Counted from the first letter of the stretch, positions 1-6,175 are shown. The stretch: 6,634 nucleotides of DNA from Oscillospiraceae bacterium (GCA_016302225.1 JAEDOB010000128.1:1-6634), one strand, 5' to 3'. Notes: a model not told the origin generated them from the letters alone. A program made the numbers and translations.

Positions 1-26
1 CTTGAACAGTTTTTACTCTTAAATAT

Positions 27-51
27 TGTCTAACTTTTTGGGGTCACTTCA
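27..51 (+). mobile_element. Probable right-end terminal inverted repeat of an IS3-family element (remnant or element edge)
   Basis: Read on the minus strand, this stretch begins TGAAGTGACCCCAAAAAG and continues into GTTAGACA. From memory this closely resembles the ends of IS3-family (IS150-like) elements, which typically start TGAACTGACCCC or similar and carry a TG...CA boundary. The outer CA would be at 50-51, so the element would lie to the left and bases 1-26 would be inside it. Frame 1 of those bases reads LEQFLLLNIV and stops at 31-33, which could be a transposase C-terminus but is too short to prove. No transposase or second end is in the window, so an old solo remnant is equally possible. 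Confidence 0.5.
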
Positions 52-127
52 TTTGCGCCGCGGGATATTTTCCGCTCTCGTTCTGGCTTAAATTGCCATT
101 AACCATCAAAAAAAGCGGCATTACACA

Positions 128-156
128 TTGATTTATATAGTATTTGGTGTTAATAT
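128..156 (+). promoter_or_regulatory. Candidate sigma-A promoter of the glycan operon
   Basis: A TTGATT box (128-133) is followed after 17 nt by TAATAT (151-156). A TG at 148-149 gives an extended -10 form, TGtTAATAT. A perfect TATAAT also occurs three bases later (154-159) but would need a 20-nt spacer. Transcription would begin around 163-167, leaving a leader of about 40 nt before the first gene. The surrounding DNA is very AT-rich, so near-consensus boxes are expected by chance. The case rests on spacing, the extended -10 and position ahead of an operon with no other upstream region. Confidence 0.45.
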
Positions 157-171
157 AATAAATTAGATTAT

Positions 172-190
172 TATGTCATAATATGCCATA
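172..190. promoter_or_regulatory. Tandem TATG-N-CATA palindromes, possible operator or leader element
   Basis: Two 9-bp palindromes, TATGTCATA (172-180) and TATGCCATA (182-190), repeat with a period of 10 bp, about one helical turn. They lie between the proposed transcription start and the ribosome binding site at 192-198. The first extends to a 6-bp arm (ATTATG-T-CATAAT, 170-182). Such an arrangement could bind a dimeric regulator or form a small RNA hairpin next to the ribosome binding site. No known regulator recognition site is claimed, and chance in AT-rich DNA is a real alternative. Confidence 0.25.
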
Positions 191-191
191 C

Positions 192-198
192 GGGAGGG
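192..198 (+). promoter_or_regulatory. Ribosome binding site of the initiating sugar transferase gene
   Basis: GGGAGGG ends 4 nt before the ATG at 203. It is a strong anti-Shine-Dalgarno match with slightly short spacing. It supports the ATG at 203 as the start of the first gene of the operon. Confidence 0.75.
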
Positions 199-202
199 CG
201 TC

Positions 203-856
203 ATGCCGCACAAAGCCTCATTTTACGAAAAGTACATAAAGAGAGCGTTTGATTTTTGCGGTGCACTTGCTGCGCTCATTCTCCTTGCAATCCCAATGGC
301 GGTAATTGCAATACTCGTGCGGATAAAGCTCGGCAGTCCGGTGCTGTACTGCGCAACACGCATCGGCAAGGATGAAAAACCCTTCAAGATGTACAAGTTC
401 CGCAGCATGACAAATGAGCGCGATGAAAACGGTGAACTTCTTCCCGATGCTCAGCGCATGACGAAGTTCGGAAGTTTTCTCCGTTCCACGTCGGCCGATG
501 AGCTGCCAGAACTGTTTGCAATTTTAAAGGGCGATATGTCTTTTATTGGTCCCCGCCCTCTGCCCCCTGTTTATCTGCCCTACTACACCGAGGAAGAAGC
601 GCTCCGCCACTCCTGCAAAGGCGGCATGTCCGGACTTGCTCAGGTAAACGGTCGTACCAGTATCACCTGGGATGAAAAATTCGCCTACGATATTGAGTAT
701 GTAAAGAACATGTCCTTCAAGCAGGATGTGATAATATTCTTTGCAACCATAAAAAAGGTGTTTGTAAGGGAAAATATAGGAGCGCCAGATGAGGGCGCAA
801 ATGTTGACCTATATTCTGTGAGAGAAGTACAGCGGCCTAAGCTTTACGGAAAGTGA
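203..856 (+). CDS. Initiating sugar transferase (undecaprenyl-phosphate phosphoglycosyl transferase, PglC/WcaJ-C type)
   Basis: This is a monotopic membrane phosphoglycosyl transferase. The family transfers a sugar-1-phosphate from a UDP-sugar to undecaprenyl phosphate at the inner face of the membrane, the first committed step of a lipid-linked glycan. The 217-residue protein is the short form, lacking the N-terminal multi-helix domain of WcaJ/WbaP. Visible signatures are KRAFD at 13-17; a hydrophobic helix at about 18-39 with a mid-helix Pro31 typical of the re-entrant membrane hairpin; KFRSM at 65-69; the catalytic Asp-Glu pair D99-E100 in ADELPELF; GDMSFIGPRPL at 110-120; and GLAQVNGR in the C-terminal third. 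The commonly seen FxQxRxG motif is YCATRIG here (49-55), so the Gln is replaced. It overlaps the next gene by 4 nt (GTGA). The sugar specificity cannot be read from sequence. Confidence 0.93.
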   Translation: MPHKASFYEKYIKRAFDFCGALAALILLAIPMAVIAILVRIKLGSPVLYCATRIGKDEKPFKMYKFRSMTNERDENGELLPDAQRMTKFGSFLRSTSADELPELFAILKGDMSFIGPRPLPPVYLPYYTEEEALRHSCKGGMSGLAQVNGRTSITWDEKFAYDIEYVKNMSFKQDVIIFFATIKKVFVRENIGAPDEGANVDLYSVREVQRPKLYGK

Positions 857-1860
857 GGAATCGGGCAGATATGCTTAGACAGATGATAGCAAAATTCAAT
901 TTTTATATTGAAAAACACTTTGGTGAGGGTGCTTCCATTTTAACCAAAACCAAACATGCAATCCTGGGCGTAATAGATTTTATTATCTATGGATCTACCG
1001 TAACTGATTATTTTGAACTGACGTTCTATAAAAAGAGCTCATTCGAAAAACGGAAATATATGACCTTCCGAGATTCCAACAGGTTTTCCAAGGCCTTTGA
1101 TGATTTGGATGAGGGATGGAAACTTTCCCAAAAAACAGAGCTTTCAACTTGGGTGGGCAAATACTTCAAGCGGGAGCAGATAAGCACCGCAGAAATGAGC
1201 TTTGCAGAATTCGAGAGTTTTTGTGATAGACATCCGACTTTCCTGTTTAAGCCTTCAGATGGTTCGTGCGGAATCGGCATCGAGATAATCAAGGTATCCG
1301 AGATAACAGACTTTCATAAAGTATATGAAAGTCTTCATGCGAAAGACGGAGTGCTTGATGAGTACATTGTTCAGCACAGGAGTATGGAAAAACTGCACCC
1401 CCAATCTCTTAATACACTTCGTGTTGTCTCGGTCAGGATCGGAACGGAGGTTAACATTGCTGCAGCTGTTTTGAGAATGGGAAACGAAGGCAGTTCTATA
1501 GATAATTACTCCGCAGGTGGTATAGTAGCACCGGTTGATATCAAAAGTGGTTTGGTTACCGCAGCAGCGGAGGACATCTATGGAAAGAGGTATGTTTTTC
1601 ACCCTTATACAGGCGCACAGATTGTTGGCTTTAATGTTCCCAGCTGGGGAAAAGTAATCGATCTGGTAAGAGCTGCGGCGGCAGATGCGCCGTTATCCTA
1701 TATTGGTTGGGACGTCGCTGTCAGGCAGGACGATTGCGTAATTGTTGAAGCTAACTATCGGCCGATGATTAATGCAGTTCAAGCCGCAGACGGCGGAGGA
1801 AAAAAAGAACAGTTCGACTCGTATATTGAGCAGTTAAAAAAAGAGCGTTTGAAAAAATGA
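853..1860 (+). CDS. Sugar-transfer-associated ATP-grasp protein (ATPgrasp_ST-like)
   Basis: This is a probable cytoplasmic ATP-dependent carboxylate-amine ligase of the ATP-grasp group that recurs beside polysaccharide sugar transferases. In the superfamily a carboxylate is activated as an acyl phosphate and joined to an amine or similar nucleophile; substrates for this subgroup are, to my knowledge, unproven. The N-terminal part has DYFELTFYKKSSFEKRKYM (52-70), a segment I associate with this family. ATP-grasp signatures follow: FLFKP with Lys133, a Gly-rich loop DGSCGIGI (136-143), YIVQH (171-175), SLNTLRVVSV (185-194), AGGIVAPVD (221-229), IGWDVAV with Asp287, and VIVEANYRP with likely metal ligands Glu299 and Asn301. 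The core appears intact at 335 residues. The start is GTG at 853 or ATG at 871. The 5' part (901-1140) is visibly AT-richer, about 36% GC by hand count, than later genes. It overlaps the next gene by 4 nt (ATGA). Confidence 0.85.
   Translation: MRNRADMLRQMIAKFNFYIEKHFGEGASILTKTKHAILGVIDFIIYGSTVTDYFELTFYKKSSFEKRKYMTFRDSNRFSKAFDDLDEGWKLSQKTELSTWVGKYFKREQISTAEMSFAEFESFCDRHPTFLFKPSDGSCGIGIEIIKVSEITDFHKVYESLHAKDGVLDEYIVQHRSMEKLHPQSLNTLRVVSVRIGTEVNIAAAVLRMGNEGSSIDNYSAGGIVAPVDIKSGLVTAAAEDIYGKRYVFHPYTGAQIVGFNVPSWGKVIDLVRAAAADAPLSYIGWDVAVRQDDCVIVEANYRPMINAVQAADGGGKKEQFDSYIEQLKKERLKK
855..859 (+). promoter_or_regulatory. Possible ribosome binding site supporting an alternative start at 871
   Basis: GAGGA lies 11 nt upstream of an in-frame ATG at 871, which would start the protein MLRQMIAKF. 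The GTG at 853 has only a weak GGAAA (848-852) directly upstream, but it gives the 4-nt GTGA overlap typical of coupled genes. Six N-terminal residues depend on this choice. Confidence 0.3.
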
Positions 1861-3047
1861 AGAAGCTAATGATTCTTGGAGGCGGACCAAACCAGATACC
1901 GCTTATAAAAGCCGCAAAGAAAAACGGATATTATGTTATTGTCTGCGACTTCAACGAAAACGCCCCCGGCGTGAACCTCGCAGACGAGCTTTGCCTTGTG
2001 AGCATAATGGATATGGAGGGCATTCTTGAAGCGGCACGGAAATCTGAGATTGACGGTATAATTTCAAACTCAGAACCTGCAATGCCTATAGTCGCTTATA
2101 TCGGCAATTCACTTGGCTTGCCTTCTAATGCCTATGAAACTGTTTCAGCAATGACGAATAAATTCAAGTTCCGCACATTGCTGAAAGATAATCACTTCAC
2201 AGTGCCTGGATTTGGCTCCGCCGAAACATTCAACGAGGCAAAGAGTTTATTTGGCCGGCTGAATAAGCCCATAATGATAAAGCCCGCAGTATCTTCAGGC
2301 AGCCGAGGTGTGGCAAAGCTTGAAAGCGAAGAACAGCTTAAAACTGCCTTTGAAGATGCACAGCACTACTCCCGTAACAACAAGGTAATTCTTGAGGAGT
2401 ATATATACAACACATGCAGCCACATTGTAGGCGGAGATATTTTCGTTAGCGGCGGAAAGGTCGTATTCTTCGGCCTTATGAGCTGCATTCGTGATACCGT
2501 TAATGCTCCGCTTGTCCCTAAAGGCGAGATCTATCCCGCAGTTTTGAACAGTAGCCAATCTGATAATGTAAAAAATGAGTTGTCAAGAGCCGTTAGCTCG
2601 TTGGGAATTAAATTTGGAGCAATTAATGTTGAAATAATGATCGATTCCCAGGGCAATCCCTGTTTTATCGAGCTCAATCCGCGCAATGGCGGCAACTGCA
2701 TTCCCGAGGAACTGCTTGCTGCAACAGGATTTGACATATTTGACGCGACCGTCCGTGCCGCAGTCGGCGAAATGATTGACGACCATCATACAACAAGTAT
2801 TGTGCCATATGCTACATATATGGTAAGTAGTAACAAGCCGGGAATACTTAAGAGTGTTGGCTTTTCTAAAAAAGTGAAATCTTATATTGACGCTTACTTT
2901 CCCGATGTAAAATGCGGTGATATGGTCGAGCCTTTTATTAATGCTGACAAGCGGCTTGGTGTGTTGATGCTGCGCTTTAAGAGCATTGAAGAGCGTGACG
3001 ATATTCTTGCAAACATCGAAGACCACATTTTTGTGGAGGTTGAGTAA
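1857..3047 (+). CDS. ATP-grasp ligase, carbamoyl-phosphate-synthase/biotin-carboxylase-like
   Basis: This second ATP-grasp enzyme is clearly different in architecture from its upstream neighbour. It begins with a Rossmann-like pre-ATP-grasp domain: ILGGGPNQIPLIKAAKKNGY at 6-25, and Asp31 at the end of the second strand. The ATP-binding part has NKFKFRTLL (101-109), IMIKPAVSSGSRGV (139-152) with Lys142 and the flexible Gly/Ser loop, VILEEYI (177-183), INVEIMID (256-263) with Glu259, and CFIELNPRNGG (269-279) with Glu272 and Asn274 as expected Mg-ATP ligands. A C-terminal domain of about 90 residues follows. At 396 residues it matches stand-alone ligases of this type, which make amide or peptide bonds from amino acids or related carboxylates. 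Its position suggests it prepares a substituent for the glycan; the substrate is unknown. Its ATG overlaps the previous stop codon and no strong ribosome binding site is visible, so translational coupling is likely. Confidence 0.87.
   Translation: MKKLMILGGGPNQIPLIKAAKKNGYYVIVCDFNENAPGVNLADELCLVSIMDMEGILEAARKSEIDGIISNSEPAMPIVAYIGNSLGLPSNAYETVSAMTNKFKFRTLLKDNHFTVPGFGSAETFNEAKSLFGRLNKPIMIKPAVSSGSRGVAKLESEEQLKTAFEDAQHYSRNNKVILEEYIYNTCSHIVGGDIFVSGGKVVFFGLMSCIRDTVNAPLVPKGEIYPAVLNSSQSDNVKNELSRAVSSLGIKFGAINVEIMIDSQGNPCFIELNPRNGGNCIPEELLAATGFDIFDATVRAAVGEMIDDHHTTSIVPYATYMVSSNKPGILKSVGFSKKVKSYIDAYFPDVKCGDMVEPFINADKRLGVLMLRFKSIEERDDILANIEDHIFVEVE
3035..3039 (+). promoter_or_regulatory. Ribosome binding site deciding a GTG start at 3051
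   Basis: GGAGG, within the last codons of the preceding gene, lies 11 nt before the GTG at 3051. The reading frame has no ATG before family-conserved sequence begins (SGRTALEV, residues 29-36), so this site is the main support for the GTG start. Confidence 0.6.
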
Positions 3048-3050
3048 TAG

Positions 3051-4085
3051 GTGGAAATCGGCAGCGAATTTTGGGACGCACCTTTGACGGAAAAACAGAA
3101 TAACCTGTGCAGCGGCAATGCGTATAACACGCTTTCAGGGCGAACGGCGCTTGAAGTAATCGCCCGTGACTTAAAAGCAGAGCGTGGCGCAAAAAGCGTT
3201 TATATGCCTGCATACTGCTGTGATTCAATGATCGCGCCGTTTGAGAAAAACGGCTACGAGGTGAAGCTTTATGCAGTTGAGCCTTACAGCAACTCAATCC
3301 ATCGCCAGATATTTACCGATCACGGCTGTAATGCGATATTACTGCTGGACTATTTCGGCTTTGAATCGGAGGAAACCGAAGTCTTTGCAATGGCGGAAAG
3401 GCTCCGCGGAACAGCGGTAATCCTTGATCGCGTGCAGTCGGCGTTTTCAGCTGCAAAGGCGTGTACCTATGCAGATTACACCATTACCAGCTGGCGTAAA
3501 TGGTTTTTCTCATGTGCGGCAACAGCGGAGAAAAAATGCGGCGAATGGCTTGTTACCAAACCGAATAGAGTCAACGAAGAATACATTGCCCTGCGCCGTG
3601 AGGCGGCAAATCTGAAAGCCAAATACATAGGAACCGGGGTCGGTGAAAAGCAGAGGTATCTTGAAAAATTCAGTGATTCGGAAGGCATTCTTGAAAATGA
3701 CTTTGTTGAATATGCCGCCGAAGCGCAGAGCCTTGAGGAACTCAGACATATTGATGCTGACTTCATAATATCCCGTCGCAGAGAAAATGCCGAGTATCTC
3801 CTTGATGAACTGAAAACTATGCCATCGGATATTATCAGACCGCTGTTTGCAGAGATGAATGATGGCGATGTTCCTTTGTTTGTTCCTGTGCTTTTGAAGC
3901 CTGAACTGAGAGATGGGCTTAGACAGCATCTCATTCAAAACGAGATATATTGCCCCGTTCACTGGCCATCGGAATTGGCCGGCGCAAACAGACTTTATGA
4001 CAGCGAACTGTCGCTTATATGCGACCAGCGCTACAGCATTGAAGATATGAAGCGCGAAATTACTCTCATTAAGGATTTTTTATAG
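3051..4085 (+). CDS. Divergent fold-type-I PLP-dependent enzyme, DegT/DnrJ/EryC1-related
   Basis: The 344-residue protein has the layout of a PLP-dependent aminotransferase of the DegT type. SGRTALEVIARDL (29-41) matches the cofactor-phosphate region. YMPAYCCDSMIAPFEKNGY (51-69) is the usual strand-helix following it. LLLDYFGF (97-104) comes next. ILDRVQS (124-130) puts Asp126 where the pyridine-nitrogen Asp is expected, and SWRKWF (147-152) offers Lys150 as the Schiff-base lysine. The usual DegT sequence after the lysine (a GEGG-like Gly-rich turn) is replaced by FSCAATAEKKCGEW. The C-terminus has YCPVHWP (300-306) and CDQRYSIEDM (324-333), which I associate with a little-studied branch found in Firmicutes glycan loci. 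It could aminate a keto-sugar or act on an amino acid used by the neighbouring ligases. The fold is well supported; the reaction is not. It is followed after 3 nt by the next gene. Confidence 0.75.
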   Translation: MEIGSEFWDAPLTEKQNNLCSGNAYNTLSGRTALEVIARDLKAERGAKSVYMPAYCCDSMIAPFEKNGYEVKLYAVEPYSNSIHRQIFTDHGCNAILLLDYFGFESEETEVFAMAERLRGTAVILDRVQSAFSAAKACTYADYTITSWRKWFFSCAATAEKKCGEWLVTKPNRVNEEYIALRREAANLKAKYIGTGVGEKQRYLEKFSDSEGILENDFVEYAAEAQSLEELRHIDADFIISRRRENAEYLLDELKTMPSDIIRPLFAEMNDGDVPLFVPVLLKPELRDGLRQHLIQNEIYCPVHWPSELAGANRLYDSELSLICDQRYSIEDMKREITLIKDFL

Positions 4086-4088
4086 AGA

Positions 4089-5075
4089 ATGGATATATAT
4101 TTTAATCCCGACTATGGAAAACTGAATGAACAGATAGAACGAGGCACTGCTGAAACATTCCGCTTTTCCTGCGAATACGGCACAGTACACAGCGTTTATA
4201 TAAAGCGCATGGTGCCGTACATAATTGACGGCGAGCAGTATTTCGACGCAATAACACCATACGGCTATGGAGGCCCTGTTGTTGTAGAATGCACTGATAG
4301 GGGAAAGCTCCTCGAAGCTTATGCGCAGGCTTATGTTCAACACTGCAATTCAGAGAAGATAGTTGACGAGTTTGTGCGTTTTCATCCGCTTGCTGAAAAT
4401 GCACTGGATTTCGGCGGCATTTACGAAATCAGCTACAACCGCCATACGCTTGCAGTTGACCTTACCGACGATAATTACAGCGCTGTACAGTTTTCCCCTG
4501 ACTGCCGCAACATGATAAGAAAAGCTGCAAAGAAGGGCGTGACAGTTGAAGTCGATGAGGAGTGTGTTCATCTTGATGACTTTATTCGCCTGTACTATGC
4601 CACTATGGACAAGAACAACGCCAGCGAGTATTACTACTTTGACAAAAACTATTTCAAACAACTCAAGGCGATCCCAGATAACAAGCTGATTCTAATCAAC
4701 GCTTATGCTGAAAGTGAGATAATCGCTTCGGCGATGTTCATGTATTCTGACAAATATTTACACTATCATTTATCCTCCACCGATCCCGGATTTTACTCTT
4801 ACGCCGCCAACAATATCATTCTTTCCACAGCAATCGATTACGGCAGGGAGCGTGGGCTCAAATGGCTGCATCTGGGCGGTGGACTATCATCTTCCGAAAA
4901 GGATAATCTTTTTCGCTTCAAGCGCAGCTTTGGACGCACGGACAACAACCTTAAAGATTTTTATCTGGGTAAGGCAGTGTTCATACCCGAGGTTTATGAA
5001 AAACTTTGCGGAATCGCAAGAGCAAACGGTGTGGAGAACGACGGCTTCTTCCCCGCATACAGGAAGGCACACTGA
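4089..5075 (+). CDS. GNAT/FemAB-like acyl- or aminoacyl-transferase
   Basis: This protein resembles the FemAB/FemX branch of the GNAT superfamily, which includes the lipid II:glycine glycyltransferases that use aminoacyl-tRNA to add amino acids to cell-wall precursors. Signatures visible are PYGYGGP (57-63); CRNMIRKAAKKGVTV (139-153), the basic stretch before a GNAT core; FIRLYYATMDKNNASEYYYF (165-184); LHYHLSSTDPGFYSYAAN (224-241); and HLGGGLSSSEKDNLFRFKRS (261-280). At 328 residues it is shorter than FemA/FemB and I see no obvious inserted coiled-coil arm, so it is closer in size to FemX. There is no signal peptide or membrane segment, so it would act in the cytoplasm, perhaps on a lipid-linked sugar. 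The ribosome binding site is weak (AAGGA at 4071-4075, 13 nt from the ATG), so coupling to the preceding gene is likely. The donor could be acyl-CoA instead of aminoacyl-tRNA. Confidence 0.8.
   Translation: MDIYFNPDYGKLNEQIERGTAETFRFSCEYGTVHSVYIKRMVPYIIDGEQYFDAITPYGYGGPVVVECTDRGKLLEAYAQAYVQHCNSEKIVDEFVRFHPLAENALDFGGIYEISYNRHTLAVDLTDDNYSAVQFSPDCRNMIRKAAKKGVTVEVDEECVHLDDFIRLYYATMDKNNASEYYYFDKNYFKQLKAIPDNKLILINAYAESEIIASAMFMYSDKYLHYHLSSTDPGFYSYAANNIILSTAIDYGRERGLKWLHLGGGLSSSEKDNLFRFKRSFGRTDNNLKDFYLGKAVFIPEVYEKLCGIARANGVENDGFFPAYRKAH
5061..5067 (+). promoter_or_regulatory. Ribosome binding site deciding the ATG start at 5075
   Basis: AGGAAGG ends 7 nt before the ATG at 5075, which overlaps the preceding stop as TGATG. 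This favours 5075 over an in-frame TTG at 5006 that would add 23 non-family residues lying within the previous gene. Confidence 0.75.
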
Positions 5076-6175
5076 TGAAGATTTTTATTGCTGCAAACGA
5101 CAGCTACGGTCTGTATATATTCCGCCGAGATTTAATTAAACGACTTATCGACGACGGCCACGAGGTGTATGCAGCACTTCCCGTCGGCGAGTGCACCGAG
5201 CGCATTAAGGAGCTTGGTTGCTGCTTTATTGAAGTACCTGTTGACAGACGGGGCATCAGTCCGAAAAATGACCTCAGTTTGCTATTGACTTACATTAAGT
5301 TTCTGCGAAAAGTCAGACCAGATATGGTGATAACATACACCATTAAGCCTAATGTCTACTGCGGACTGGCCGCAAGACTTCTGCGCATTCCCTATGCAGT
5401 CAACATCACAGGGCTGGGAACCGCGTTCCAGCGGGAGGGCTTGGTAAAGAGAATTGCAAAGCTGCTTTACCGTATAGGCTGCGGAAAAGCAAAGATCGTG
5501 TTCACGGAGAATCCCGGTGACAGGGATACCCTATGCAGCATGAAACTCTTTAAGCCCGAGTTGATTCATGTTCTGCACGGAGCCGGCGTTAACACGGAGC
5601 ACTATGCTTTCGCTCCCTACCCTGAAGAAAGAGAAGTAACCCGTTTCCTGTTCATCGGACGAATAATGCAGGAAAAGGGTATTAATGAATACTTTACTGC
5701 GGCAGATAAGCTGATATCCGACGGGGTTAATGCACAGTTCTGCATTGCCGGAAGCTACGACGAAGATGAATATAGATCCGTTGTGGAAGAACGGTCAAGA
5801 TCTGATAGTTTTGTATTCCACGGCTGGCTTGACGATATACGCCCTGCGATTGAGCAGGCACATTGCTTTGTCCTGCCAAGCTGGCACGAGGGTATGGCAA
5901 ACACTCTGCTTGAGTGCGGAGCTATGGGCAGGCCGATTATTACGAGCAATATCCACGGCTGTCTTGAAGCAGTTGATGAAGGTAAGAACGGCTATCTGCA
6001 TGAGGTCAAAAATGCCGACAGCCTTTATGAAACAATGAAAAAGTTTGCAGATCTTCCATACGACGAGAAAGCGGCAATGGGAAAACGCTCCAGAGAGTTC
6101 GTTTGTGCTAATTTTGATAAAAAGCAGGTAGTTGAAGATACAGTCAGCAGCCTGTATGACAAGGTGAAACAATAA
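5075..6175 (+). CDS. Glycosyltransferase family 4 (GT-B fold, CapM/PglA-like)
   Basis: This is a cytoplasmic, probably membrane-associated retaining glycosyltransferase that would add a sugar from a nucleotide sugar to the lipid-linked acceptor made by the initiating transferase. The N-terminal acceptor domain shows MKIFIAANDSYGLYIFRRDL at the start, DRRGISPKNDLSLL (57-70), TIKPNVYCGLAARLLRIP (89-106) and NITGLGTAF (110-118), all typical of the branch including CapM and N-acetylgalactosaminyltransferase PglA. The C-terminal donor domain shows FIGRIMQEKGINEY (193-206) and HEGMANTLLECGAMGRPII (271-289), containing the EX7E pair Glu272 and Glu280. The 366-residue length is normal and both domains appear complete. 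The start is set at 5075 because of AGGAAGG just upstream and because conserved sequence begins exactly there. Donor sugar and linkage cannot be determined from sequence. Confidence 0.92.
   Translation: MKIFIAANDSYGLYIFRRDLIKRLIDDGHEVYAALPVGECTERIKELGCCFIEVPVDRRGISPKNDLSLLLTYIKFLRKVRPDMVITYTIKPNVYCGLAARLLRIPYAVNITGLGTAFQREGLVKRIAKLLYRIGCGKAKIVFTENPGDRDTLCSMKLFKPELIHVLHGAGVNTEHYAFAPYPEEREVTRFLFIGRIMQEKGINEYFTAADKLISDGVNAQFCIAGSYDEDEYRSVVEERSRSDSFVFHGWLDDIRPAIEQAHCFVLPSWHEGMANTLLECGAMGRPIITSNIHGCLEAVDEGKNGYLHEVKNADSLYETMKKFADLPYDEKAAMGKRSREFVCANFDKKQVVEDTVSSLYDKVKQ
6161..6166 (+). promoter_or_regulatory. Ribosome binding site of the truncated downstream glycosyltransferase gene
   Basis: AAGGTG sits 8 nt before the ATG at 6175, which shares its A with the preceding TAA stop (TAATG). 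It favours 6175 over an in-frame ATG at 6181. Confidence 0.55.

Noticed and set aside
60..75. Possible hairpin GCGGGA...TTCCGC upstream of the operon, as a terminator
   Set aside because: The arms do not pair perfectly and no T-run follows, so it does not qualify as an intrinsic terminator.
1800..1807. A7G run near the 3' end of the first ATP-grasp gene as a programmed -1 frameshift site
   Set aside because: The run is in the wrong codon phase for an A-AAA-AAG slip (codons read AAA AAA GAA), and the gene continues intact to a sensible C-terminus and coupled stop.
3476..3962. Two overlapping minus-strand open frames of about 150 codons inside the PLP enzyme gene
   Set aside because: They are antisense shadows of a gene with clear family motifs. 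Their Ser/Arg/Phe-rich composition is typical of reverse-strand reading, and the two conflict with each other.
5006..5074. TTG-initiated 23-residue N-terminal extension of the GT4 glycosyltransferase
   Set aside because: The extension overlaps the end of the FemAB-like gene, carries no family similarity, and conserved sequence plus the AGGAAGG site point to ATG 5075.
4852..5139. 95-codon plus-strand open frame spanning the end of the FemAB-like gene
   Set aside because: It overlaps two real genes in another frame and has no recognisable features or ribosome binding site.
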